Assembly (NCBI GenBank): GCA_003344405.1
Contig: NOWV01000013.1
Location: forward strand, 310,001 to 374,000
From: Trichoplax sp. H2
Lineage: Eukaryota > Placozoa > Uniplacotomia > Trichoplacea
Direction: 5' to 3'
Length of the DNA stretch: 64,000 nt
The notes beneath the pieces were generated by a model. The model was given only the letters and a program-made list of their open reading frames with translations. It had not been told where the DNA came from and did not search any database. Shown piece by piece: positions 12,393-23,400 of this stretch (positions within the stretch are counted from its first letter, which is position 1; each line of letters starts with the position of its first letter). The translations under genes and the position numbers were made by a program.

Positions 12393-15051
12393 CTAATCGT
12401 CTACAGCTGGATCAAACGAACCCTATAAAAGATCACATTGACAAGTTTATCCAATTAGAATCAATAATACATAATTTATTAAAGCGAGAAATATTCGTGG
12501 CTAAGTTTGTCCACTAACCCATCCTCCTTGCATGATAATCCATTCAGTAAATGTGTCATGTATAAACTTTTTAGTGTGTTTCTTGACTTTGTCCGCTAAG
12601 TCACCAATATTACCCCAAGCAGAAATGATACTTCCACTTAAATCTAAAACGGTAGCGATTTGGGCCATTTGCTCGGGCGAGGATAATTCAGGCGAACCAA
12701 CTACCTCTACAAGAGGAAGAAATAATAGATTACTGAATATTCTATACAACATCTTGTGTAAATTACTTAGCTAAATAACTTAGTAAGACATTTCAAATAA
12801 AGTTATGTTGCAATCTCTTTGAAAAATTTATACAAATAACGGTACTGTTGTGGTAGAAAGGCTACCAGGGGATTTAATAGTGCAACGTCACAAAAAGTGA
12901 CCAATGTACCTGCATTTGATGTTTTACGGATAGCCTCACTGGCCATTTTCTGAAATCGTTTGTATGTTTTCTTTTTTGTAGTATAAGAGCAGTTGCCAAG
13001 CCCCATATCGGCGAGTCTTAAATCATTTCTCTCAGAAAGAGCTGCTAGCCATTGAGCAACATACATCATTTTCTTATCTTCTTCGCTTCCTTCTACAGGG
13101 CTTCCTCTTTCACTGTTGCATGAACTGTCTCTAGATACTTGTCTAAGCATAGACCATTTACTACGCGTTAATTCAGCTGGTACCGCAGTTATTCCTATCA
13201 ATTTCGTCATCGATTTTATGGATTAATATCGCATTTTATTTTCTATAATGGATATTATTGACTACTGAGCATGTTGAATCTCAATTAGATAAAGTGGATA
13301 TTAATTTAATAGTAACTTTTAGCGACTTTAAAAAATAACTGGCATTTCACTTTACATCATAGAGACTGTACTTTATAAAGATTATAGTATAGTAGCGTGA
13401 AAATGAATAGAAATCAATCAATGAATGCTAATGGTAAATAAATTTTATAGATACATCCTACTGATACAGTATAAGCATATATAGTAGTGGAAATGCATAA
13501 TAAAAGCATTTGATGGACTGTATTTTGATGCCTACTTTCTGGTATAATCTCTCTACATATTATTTAATAATAGTTAGAATCGTACCATTGCCTTCACTTT
13601 TCTTCGTCTCTTCGGTGCTAATCCCTGCTGTGGGTTCTGTATCATCTTCAGCTGAGATACCATACTGATAGAAATTAGAGCGATCGCCATTCCTCCAACT
13701 TTCACTTATTTCATTCTTTTGTACTATAGCTAATGACGCAATCAATACATCAGAACAATATCAATCAATATTTCACGGCGTTTTATACATTAACAATCAA
13801 TCAGCTCAACAATCACTTATCTATGCGGAAAAGGTAATTTAAAACTTAAAACTTAAATGGTTCATTGCCGGATAAGCAACATTTCCGATTGTGTTATTCG
13901 ATAGTAATACGTCTAAATATGTGTTATTGTACGTATACTACAGTAAGTAGACTTTCAAAATAATAACTAAATTGTGTCTATATCTTATCAGTATAGTTAT
14001 TATGGTGTAAACAAATAGCATTAAATGGTTAATCTACAGATTAACGATAGTAAAAACTAGAAAGTATAGAATAAATCCTCATGGCAAAACCATGCAATAT
14101 CCTATTAGATAACAAAATTTAAAAACAGCTTTACTGTGCCGTGATTTATCATCGGAAACGGGGATTATTTTTAAGAGGTAATTTTTAACGATGAATCAAG
14201 ACAACTTTATTCTCTAAAATGGTAATTTAATACTGGAGGTAACTTGTAATCATTGTTGATAGTAATATCATAACTGTTTTAATGGTGTGGCAGCTAATTG
14301 TATCTGTCTAGTTTATGTTAACGTTGCAAGGTGAGCAGGTGATTGTACAGCGTTCTTTAAAATGATATAATAATCACAAGATGATTCCCCATGTTACTAC
14401 TGTACGTTGACAATACTACCGTATAGGCCAATTAGTTTATTTTAGTACGGGATATCAATTACCTTGACCTGTAGGTGATTGTGGCTGATCAACTTTAGAG
14501 TCGGTTCGGTTAATGAGGGCAGAAAGCTTTTTGACTTTCTTCCAATTCAAAGTTAGCTTACTTTTTCTTCTCGAAGAAGTACCAGAACCAGAGCGCTCTC
14601 TCCTTGACGCAGATCCAGAGCGTTCTCTCTTTGACGCAGATCCAGAGCGTTCTCTCTTTGACGCAGATCCAGAGCGTTCTCGCTTTGATGCGGAGCCAGA
14701 ACTTTCTCGCTTTGATGCGGAGCCAGAACTTTCTCTCTTTGACGCAGAACTGGAACGTTCCCTGGCTGTGGTAGTATTGCTACTGAAATTTCTATAACCA
14801 ATGACTTCGACGCTAGCACTTGTTCGAGGCGGATATACCGATGGCATTGATGCCGAGACCTCTCTAATTTCGGTACGACGTATACCGCCACCAACGGAGC
14901 TGTTAACGGAAGATCTACTCACTGCTGCATGATTATAATTATCAGCAGTTTCCAATTTAAGCTTTAGAAAGTTTTCTAATACTTTACTAATTTGTCGACG
15001 AGATTGTTTTTTATCCTCATCAGAGGGTTTTCTTCGCGTGATGGAAGACAT
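12393..15051 (-). CDS. Ser/Arg-repeat protein with C-terminal BH2-like motif (possible Bcl-2 family member)
   Basis: Exons on the minus strand: 15051-14463, 13729-13586, 13194-12834, 12732-12519 and 12422-12393. The phases close exactly to 445 residues. Residues 1-197 are basic and Ser-rich and contain six to seven copies of a 9-residue unit (SGSASKRER), so many RxRS kinase-type sites. Exon 3 is helical in character (YVAQWLAALSERNDL). Exon 4 ends TKKFIHDTFTEWIIMQGGW, which follows the Bcl-2 family BH2 pattern (F...L..WI...GGW). The intron falls directly after GGW, where BCL2-type genes also have one. The last exon adds only GSFDPAVDD, so there is no tail anchor. BH1 (NWGR) is not clear; a WGNIG is present but too close to BH2, and BH3 is uncertain. 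The donor of exon 3 has alternatives. The gene is probable; the Bcl-2 assignment is tentative. Confidence 0.45.
14575..14762 (-). repeat. Coding 27-bp minisatellite encoding SGSASKRER
   Basis: About 6.5 tandem copies of a 27-bp unit lie inside exon 1 of the BH2-like gene. The two middle copies differ together (Glu-Ser-Ser in place of Glu-Arg-Ser), which indicates recent unit duplication. Copy number is probably variable between individuals. Confidence 0.9.
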
Positions 15052-15239
15052 GGTAGTTCAACTATTGCCAGTCTAAAAGTACAGGCTAATTGAGTTAAGA
15101 CACGTCTGCCCATACAACGTATTTGTATACTGTAGTACCTTCAAGACGTCAAATTGACCAGAAAATACGAAAGTCTGCAAGAGCCCACAGAATTTTCAAC
15201 TATGATTAAATTGTCTACAACCGAATGAAAGTGATGCAA

Positions 15240-16345
15240 AATATTAAATATCCATCCTTTACTACGTTAATGACACACGTTATAAGTGTGCACCTGCAGT
15301 AGATAAAAACGTGGACAAGGTGACTGAATACAATCAAAAGATTATTTTTCTTTCAAGATTAGGTGATGGGCGAGTCATGATCCTATTCTAAATCGGTTGT
15401 ATAAAGTTTACAAAGTCAAGAAATACCTGTATGTAGTCAACCGATGATAGTTGGCAAGGTAATCTGCTGACAGAATGTGATTTCTCTCCCTTCTCTTTCT
15501 GTAGTACTGTCCATGGATTGAAAATGATTGAAAACAAGGTCTATTAGTCACCATGCTCAACTTGAACTCGAATACTCGTATACTGTCAATCTATTGTACC
15601 AATGTATCTGGATAAAGTATGGACGATTTCAAGACAGTACTATCGAAAGGTTATTTTACGAGCATTTTAATATCAGCTTAGAGACAAGCCCTGATCGTGC
15701 TCCGTATCGCCTTAAAATAAGGTCAAGACATACCTGTATGTATGCAGTCAACCGATGGGGATTGGTAGCGTAATCTAGCTACAGCGTGCAAACTTTGTAT
15801 TCTCTCTTCTTTTTCCTAGAAAATCAATCAATCTGAATAGTAAGCTTCCATACGTTAACAACATACGAGTGTCGACTGTACAGCGTGTAAAGTGTAGACG
15901 AAGTATCGACGATTGCAGTACTATCAAGAGATTCTTTATTGACTATCCGTCGATCGATGAGGTCTATTTAGTTGATCCGTCTGATGTACATCGCCTTAAC
16001 TAATACACTATTAAGATGAAGAAGAAAGTCTTAACCTACCTAGATGTGGTTAATTGACCAACAACGATGAGTAAAGGATTAATTGAATTCGATCACCGCG
16101 TTTAATCACTCAGTCTCTTGTCTTTCCGTAGCTGATGGATTGAAATGATTGAAAACAGTAGTCTCAATGCCAAGTTATACTACGTTAACAACACCCTAGA
16201 ATAGTTTGTAAAGAAAGCATCGACAATTACATACACTACAATGCGATCAAGCGATGATTGAATTCAAAATCCATTTCTAGTATACTGTACATATCGCCTT
16301 GAAGGCATACCTGTTCAAGGTAAATTCAACAAGATCACCAGCTGA
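15240..16345. repeat. Diverged tandem array, period about 300 bp, four units
   Basis: Equivalent points, marked by variants of ACCTGTATGTA followed by GTCAACCGATG, fall at about 15425, 15731, 16036 and 16307. Other shared blocks are TTCTCTCTTCT, ATTGAAAATGATTGAAAAC and ACGTTAACAACA. Identity between units is low, so the array is old. Confidence 0.75.
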
Positions 16346-16461
16346 ATAGAGTGGTAAATCTCTCTTCTGGCGTCGGGTGTCAAAGGATCAATTCAATCGT
16401 AGTTGATTACCTAGGATGAATCAATCATTTAGAGATGATTATCACACCCAGCTACACTGTA

Positions 16462-16730
16462 GGGGAGCTACGCGTATATTGGACACCAATCACTGCCAAT
16501 ATGGATGATGAAAATTAAGCCTTGAGTAAGGAATGTTTGCAGTTTATTTTCTTCCACCGCCGCCGAATGGATAGAGGGCTTAGATGGGCTTGTCGGGGAG
16601 CTACGCGTATATTGGACACCAATCACTGCCAATATGGATGATGAAAATTAAGCCTTGAGTAAGGAATGTTTGTAGTTTATTTTCTTCCACCGCCGCCGAA
16701 TGGATGGAGGGCTTAGATGGGCTTGTCGGG
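16462..16730. repeat. Recent 133-bp tandem duplication
   Basis: Two adjacent copies start at 16462 and 16595 and differ at only two positions that I can see (C/T and A/G). Each copy holds TACGCGTATATTGG and a CCACCGCCGCCG run, unusually GC-rich for this window. Confidence 0.95.
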
Positions 16731-16796
16731 CTTTGCTTGGGGTAGGCTTGCGCGATTGATATTTCCAACTGGAGTTGAGAAAACGCCTTAACGATC

Positions 16797-16822
16797 CGAT
16801 CCGGTCCGGTCCGGTCCGGTGG
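16797..16822. repeat. CCGGT pentanucleotide run
   Basis: Four perfect CCGGT units at 16801-16820, preceded by ATCCGAT. The sequence is CpG-dense in a CpG-poor setting. Confidence 0.9.
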
Positions 16823-17127
16823 TCTTCTTTTGCTAATGAGTGAGATGAAAGCAGCAGGGGGTCGCCGAGGTCCTCCTCTTCCGACTACCGAAGCGATATG
16901 ACTCAGTTCACGCTCGGTCACAGTACTATACACTAGAGTGATGCAGTCTAGACGGTACCGTACTGGACACAATATTCTGCACTACTGTGCCACTGTACTG
17001 TACTGGATGTCTATAAATAGTTTTTCTATCATTAATGGCAAGTTTATTGACGGCTTAAAAAAAACAATCTCTGCTCTGATCCAGTAATCGACCAATGCAG
17101 GCCTGTAGGAACATGATTGTTTACTTA

Positions 17128-17335
17128 CAGTACAGTACAGTACAGTTCTAGCAGCCAAAGCCAATCAAAACAAAAAGTCTTTGATAGTGTAGTAACTGTA
17201 CTGACTACTCACAGCAGTCTGACTGACAGTAAACATGAAACTGGTACTACAGTAGACAGTAGCAACAGTACTATCAACTACAGTGTACAGTGTACAGTAC
17301 ACGCACAGTACTGTACTGTAGTGTATTTTCAACTT
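17128..17335. repeat. GTACAGTA/TACTGTAC motif cluster A
   Basis: Runs of ACAGT units at about 17128-17150 and mixed CAGTGTACAGT and CAGTACTGTACTGT blocks at 17278-17325. Strings of overlapping palindromes (GTAC, TGTACA, AGTACT) make up most of the cluster. Confidence 0.8.
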
Positions 17336-19609
17336 CAATAACAACTCGGTAACCCTGGAGATACACTGGATATACTGTACACTTTACTCTTTTCACAAGA
17401 AAGCAACAGGCTTTACTTCATCACTTCGCAACATATATTATACCTCGAAGATACGACATGATGAACCCATGGGGATTACTCGATATCTATCTAGTGATTC
17501 ATGAGCTAGCATGAATTTAAGATTGAAAAGGAAACTCTCTTTTAAGTACTCCTCGATCATGATTACAGTCCACTATGGCTATGTGTGTTAGGGTTACGTA
17601 GGATCATGATCAATGTAAAAGTTAATTTTGCGGATTGCAATTTTGAGACGAGTACAAACAACATGAAAATAGGCAGACAGTTGATCTTTTAAATTACACT
17701 ATTAAATAATTTTCCTTTTTTTTCCACTATTCATGAAAAAGACGATCTAAATTGCCCCGCCTACAGGACTAGCATTAAATGACATCATTTCTGGCTGTTT
17801 ACAATCGATTTACTGATGGATAGACTTCGTAGATTGTAGTACACAACGACGGTGTACAGTCGTTGCGATCAAAATTAGCCTACAATTCATGGATTCCATC
17901 CTAAGCCTAAGTAAAATAATGCACTATGGTGATGACGGTATTACTCCATTGTGCCCTACTCATGTGCATGCAATTTTCGACAACGTGAGAAAAAGTTGAA
18001 GAAATCCTTTCTTTGGCCACCATGGAAACGAATAAAAGGTTTCCAAGTGCCGATAAACTATGCATCTACGCGTGCTATAACCCACACTAATGTCATACAC
18101 TAGTATCTAACTTCTACAGTATTCTATAAAGCAGTGAATGTACAATGTACATCTTGGATATCTCACCAATTTATTACTTCTTGATCAGGAGGATGACATT
18201 CAACTACTCTCCAAGGAGATTGAAAATGATCCAAAGTGTTAATATTAACAACAGTTTCAAGTGCCTTGTCTATTTACCTTGAACACGGTGTATGACAATT
18301 TAGCCTACTGTACAACGATTCAAATGGAGTTTAATCTTCCAAGACTTATTGAATTTTTAGAGATGGTAATCTTTCAAAATGTTGATACTATATTTAGAGA
18401 TTACGTATTGCTGACAGCGGGTAAAAGACAGTAATCAAGTGTTACAAATGGACAATAGGTGGATTCACGAGTACAGAAAATTACTGTATATACAGTACGT
18501 AAAAAATAACGAAGGTAACTCCACTAGTAATAGTAATATTATCGCTTAAAAGTACTGTACTGTATTGTAGATTGACGATAAGGTCACCCAAAAAATAGAA
18601 CTGAAACATTAAAATTCCCGCAAAATTATTCCTGGTAACTCACAATCACGCTATCATGGCGTGTAGCAATCATTAATATTCCATTCATCTACAGTTGTAC
18701 GCATAAACAAAATATTAAGATTAGAAGAATGATCAAATTATTTCAAAATTTGGATGTCATGAAATTGATGATGCCAATTGTATTATTGGATGCTTTAAGG
18801 AATACTCTCGTTGTAAGCTGGTACAAAGAGAATTACCTTCGAAAAAATCCTTCTATAAACAGTTATGAACAATAATTGGAAAGAAAACATTGCTGTACTG
18901 TTACAATATTAGACGGTACAGTAGAAACTGGAATCAATCCCCAAAATAATCACTATAATAGCGTACAGTAAATATGCATAGGTCTAATACTTGTTTAAAC
19001 TTGCGTTATTCTACCGATCATCTAATGAGTCATCAATCCTTTGTCATGGATAGCCAGTGTCCATGTAGCTGATGACTGATTAAGGATTTACAGGTATTAT
19101 CTTCATATCCATCATTGCATCATTCTTTTTAATCATATTACTACTCATTTTATTAAACGGAAAACAAGCAGAATGATCATCAGCGACTGCTAAAAAAAAA
19201 AATAATATCACTCTACTGCGTTGACTGTTCAGTATAACGGAAATCGGACGGTACTACTGTATAAAATTGTAGAGTAGACCACAACACGGAAGTGATGAAA
19301 AAAAGATTCTATAGATAGCACTACCTACTGAGCACTATTTATTAATCCAGTGATAAGAATAATTACATATATACCGTATATGACATATAGAATTCGAAGC
19401 ATCCAATAGATTAATGAATTGCTACGACACACAAGGGTTTCTGTCAAACAATGATTCTCAATATTGCACTACAGTAATACAGCATAACAATGTCGTAATT
19501 CTACGTTGGATAAAATGTTGATTAGTAGAGGAGTAGCTGCTAGCTGAATCGATGACTCATCCGTAACGGAATCATTTATGAATTCTACGTGTCCAGTATG
19601 CCACTGTAC

Positions 19610-20325
19610 AGTATAGGAATGAATGAATGAATTCACTAATGAATGCTAAACTGTACACTGTACTGTACAGTAGAGTATGCTATAGAATTCTACAGTACTG
19701 TACACTGTAGAATTTGTACTCTGCTGTGCTGTACTGTCGAATTCTTCACCGTCAAGTTGTCCCTTTTGGGCCTGCGTAGTGTACAGTACAGTGTACAGTG
19801 TACAGTACTCTAGTACTGTACTGTATGGGCAAAGGGCATTTCTAAACTTTGGCAAATCCAATTTTTTTTTTTTTACTTTTGCAATGTAAGGGAGAATATC
19901 ACGTGACTTTGATCATACGTACACTAGAGACCCTCATAGAATGTACAGTACCTGTCAAAACATAATTGACAATTTTCAACAGAATTAATGGATGCATAGG
20001 GTTAACCTCAATTAATGCTGTTGCAAATTGTCAATTGTGTTCTGACAGGTGCTGTATAGTGGTTCTGCGGTGTAGCACAAGTAGAGTTTCATCAACTTAC
20101 AGTGCAGTATGGGAGAACAAGCGGGGCCAAGTGTACAGTACATGTATATGTACTGTACACTGTAGAAGGTCTCTCGTGCACACTGACTTTACAGTGTGCA
20201 GTGTACAGTACAGGAACGCATACTGCCACTGTACTGTACAGTACAGTAAATCACGGCCTACAGTACAGTACTACTGTATTTACTGTACTGTATGTACTGT
20301 ACTGTACTGTACTGTAATTTTATGG
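19610..20325. repeat. GTACAGTA/TACTGTAC motif cluster B, upstream of the PhoD-like gene
   Basis: This is the densest cluster. Blocks occur at about 19650-19710, 19780-19830, 19940, 20130-20165, 20195-20250 and 20258-20320. They include the perfect 12-bp palindrome TACTGTACAGTA and a TACTG run at the 3' end. The cluster stops about 80 bp before the ATG at 20406. It could be promoter-associated or a simple-sequence expansion. Confidence 0.85.
19899..19907. promoter_or_regulatory. E-box-like palindrome TCACGTGAC
   Basis: This is a perfect bHLH-type site about 500 bp upstream of the predicted PhoD-like start. In animals the form GTCACGTGAC is bound by MiT/TFE and USF factors. A single short match could occur by chance. 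Confidence 0.25.
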
Positions 20326-20405
20326 TAATTTTATGGTAATAGTATTACGTCGTTGAGAAAGCCAAGGCGAAAGCACTGGTAATTCATCGGCATAGTTGAT
20401 GCAAA

Positions 20406-23400
20406 ATGGTAGCGAAAATGAGCGATTTAAAGTTCTTGACCAAGGTGATCTTCATACCTACTATGCTGATACTTGGTGTAAGTGGAGGTCAAACTTCCGA
20501 TTACTACAATCAAAGTGTTATCAGTACTGTCGCCTTTGGCAGCTGCAGGTATGCAAATTTATTGAATGAATAAAGTATAGCAGGATGAAAATCAAGAGTT
20601 ACCCCTACTGCATGCCTCCGTCATATCCTACAAGTTAGTAAGCTCATCGGTAGATCTACAGTTCCAGTATATTATCAACTTGAAACAATTTACCGAGTGG
20701 AAGCTGCATAGATGACGCATACAGTAAAGTATGGAGTCGTCAATTTCACATCGGAGTAGTATAAGTACAATGTACCATAGACCAACGGTCGATAATACGG
20801 TACAGTATACACTTCAATAGAGCTGGTATTTATTTGCAAGGAATTTTGACTACCTTGATCGAAATTGAAGCTGCACGATTTTAAAAATCGGTGATGAAAT
20901 TCGTACTGTACAAGCTAGTCAGGCATAAATACACATGCCAACTCACTACTAGACCATAGCATACAGTGCACGCTATCAGCCTACCTGAAGTAGTCTCAAT
21001 TTCACATCCAAGTCCAATGTACCATGTGCAATGGTAGTATCAGCATTAGGCGCAATCCAGTCTACGCTTGAATACAACTAATGTTTTTCTGTATTGGCTA
21101 GAATCTTCACTACTTCGATCGGAATGAAAGCTGCATAATTTAAATGATCGGTAATAAGATTCATACAAGCTAGCCAGGCACCAATACACATGCTAATGAA
21201 CTGCTAGACCATAGCATACAATACACGTTATTGGACCACCTGAAATTTCTAGAGCTACTTCAATTTAATGTTCATTTATTGATCGATAGATTTACAGCAA
21301 TATTCGATGCAAGCGCTTTCACCACATGCAATCTGGATAAGTATTGTAGATGTCGACGTGATTGCATGTTTCTCCATCCATTTTGAATCTTCACAGCGTC
21401 GATCAAACGTCTCCAAATGATCTACACGTTACATGATATAAGATGTATCACGCTTTCATAATCAATTATCCACTAAATATTTATTATTTAACCCAGCTTG
21501 ACATAGAGTTTGTTCATCTCAGTATTAATCATGAACGAATTAAAACAATAAAATACTCCTAAGCACTACCACCATCGGTATACTATGATTAGCGACTAGT
21601 TGATTACAGCATTAACAGTATAAAAGTCGTCTTACTGCAAACTGATAGAGCTATTTCAATTCAATCATCAAGCTTACTATGATGTTATTATAAACTAATC
21701 TACATCATTTCTATGCCTTAGCAAGAATAGTTTACCACAAACAATTTGGCAAAGTGTTATTGGACAAAAGCCAGATTTATTCGTTTGGCTAGGTGATGGT
21801 AAGTCCGAAAGGGTAGACTCTATTTTGCTATAACAACAATGCTTATAACCTTTAATTATATTAGGTTCCTGTTGAACTACTTGTTAAGTTTATTATCAAC
21901 TAATTAATCTTACTAATTCGCATGTATGAATTATTTACTATCAGATAAAGTCGTTAACAAATCATATTTGCAATTAAAATACTTGTATCTGCACGCGTTA
22001 TAATTTACTCGCCTTCTACAATACGCCTTCTACAATACTACAAAGTGTATCAATCAACTGAAATAAAAGCTACAACCGATCTTTATCAACACTATACGAC
22101 ATACGTATACTCATATACAGTATAGAATTGACCTATTACGGCAACTTATTAAATTGAGCTTAGTTTACGCTCTCCCTAACCACGGTAGCTCAAAAATTTT
22201 ACTCTACCAATATTTTAAAATTGATTAAAGATATAATCACACTACAATATGCAAGCCTTGATGGATACTAAATGACGATAGCATTGCTATCACCTTAGAT
22301 GTAAGCAAGCTCCATTCGCTCTGCAAGTATCTTAATACCGTCTAAGTGCACATCAAGATACCTTTTATTCATGTATTTTTATAAGGTGTCACAATTAATA
22401 TTCGTTTTATAATCCATCGATCTTTTTGTAGACTAAATAATTAAAGTAGTCAATATAGTAACGAGTTAAGCATCTTGTTCCTTCTTGATAACTACTATCC
22501 GCTTCAATGAAACAAGAACTAATAAGATAATTTGATATTCACCAAACTTGCGATATAGTGGTCTACGCGGATCGCAGAATTCTACCATTTGTATGGACTC
22601 GTAATCCACCAGAAGTTGTAGAAGATATCTATATGCGCTTCTATAACAATACTGCATACAAGGTATTATTCCCTATTTTATACAGATCACAAGACTATTG
22701 GCTCATGTACTTACAAATATTAAAGGAATTTCGAGAAACCGCTCTCATTAGACCTAATAATGCTTATTCTACTTGTATATGGCATGCATATCTTGCTTAA
22801 TTGATTCTAATATTCTTAGTTTATGGGTATTCTGGATCAAATTTTAATAGCTAATCAAATCTTGCTAGTAATGTTCGTAAATATACTATTAACACTTTCG
22901 ATCTATATGCTACTTAATCTACTTATAATGCTGAAGCATTAATTAGATAATTTGTGTATTTAATAGAAATTTCGAAACAGCGGTATAAAAATAGTTGGCG
23001 TTTGGGACGATCATGATTATGGTGAAAATGGTGGTAATAAGGTAGTAATGAAAAATGTTCTATATAGCATTACAGTATATACCACTATGCTACACTACAA
23101 ACTATTCTATTCAGCAATACTATCCACCGTACCAGTATTAACCTTTATCTTCAACCTATTCTAATTAAGAGTTGAAACATTTTTATTTAATCAACACCTA
23201 ATATTGATAGTGAGTAGTATTGAGGTGTACTAAACTACAAAACCCACTATGTAAAATTATATCATTTAATGGTAATATTTAGATTATTTTAATATTGCAA
23301 CCTAACCATCTAATGATATTTTCATCTATATTTATCATCCGATTTATTAATCCTATAATTTTCATAACAGAATTCCAATAACAAATTGCAAACACAACAC

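Larger units (their letters stand above)
15052..20405. other. 5.3-kb intergenic region rich in tandem repeats and TACTGTAC clusters
   Basis: It separates the start of the BH2-like gene (-) from the start of the PhoD-like gene (+), so both promoters should lie here. It contains the diverged 300-bp array, the 133-bp duplication, a CCGGT pentamer run, a T-run near 19.86 kb and dense TACTGTAC-type motifs. Open frames in this stretch read out as Thr-Val-Gln-Tyr-Ser-like repeats of that motif and are not genes. Confidence 0.7.

Noticed and set aside
14513-14797. Open frame opposite the Ser/Arg repeat
   Set aside because: It is the antisense shadow of the 27-bp coding minisatellite; a second minus-strand frame at 14553-14894 has the same origin.
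16601-16972. 123-residue minus-strand frame over the 133-bp duplication
   Set aside because: It starts inside a duplicated non-coding unit, crosses the CCGGT run and shows no domain or splice partners.
17128-20325. CRISPR-like repetition
   Set aside because: The repeated motif is short, overlapping and in both orientations, with no constant spacers, and the genome is eukaryotic.
19966-20328. 120-residue open frame plus an overlapping 71-residue frame
   Set aside because: They read through the CAGTAC/TACTGT cluster and consist of Tyr-Ser-Thr-Val-Gln-Cys repeats, as do the frames at 17117-17341, 19646-19861 and 33708-33986. They are by-products of the repeat.
22663-22800. Continuation of PhoD exon 3 past its donor
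   Set aside because: The frame stays open (DYWLMYLQILKEF), but joining 22662 to 22967 restores the family's order up to GVWDDHDYG in phase. A small extra exon remains possible.
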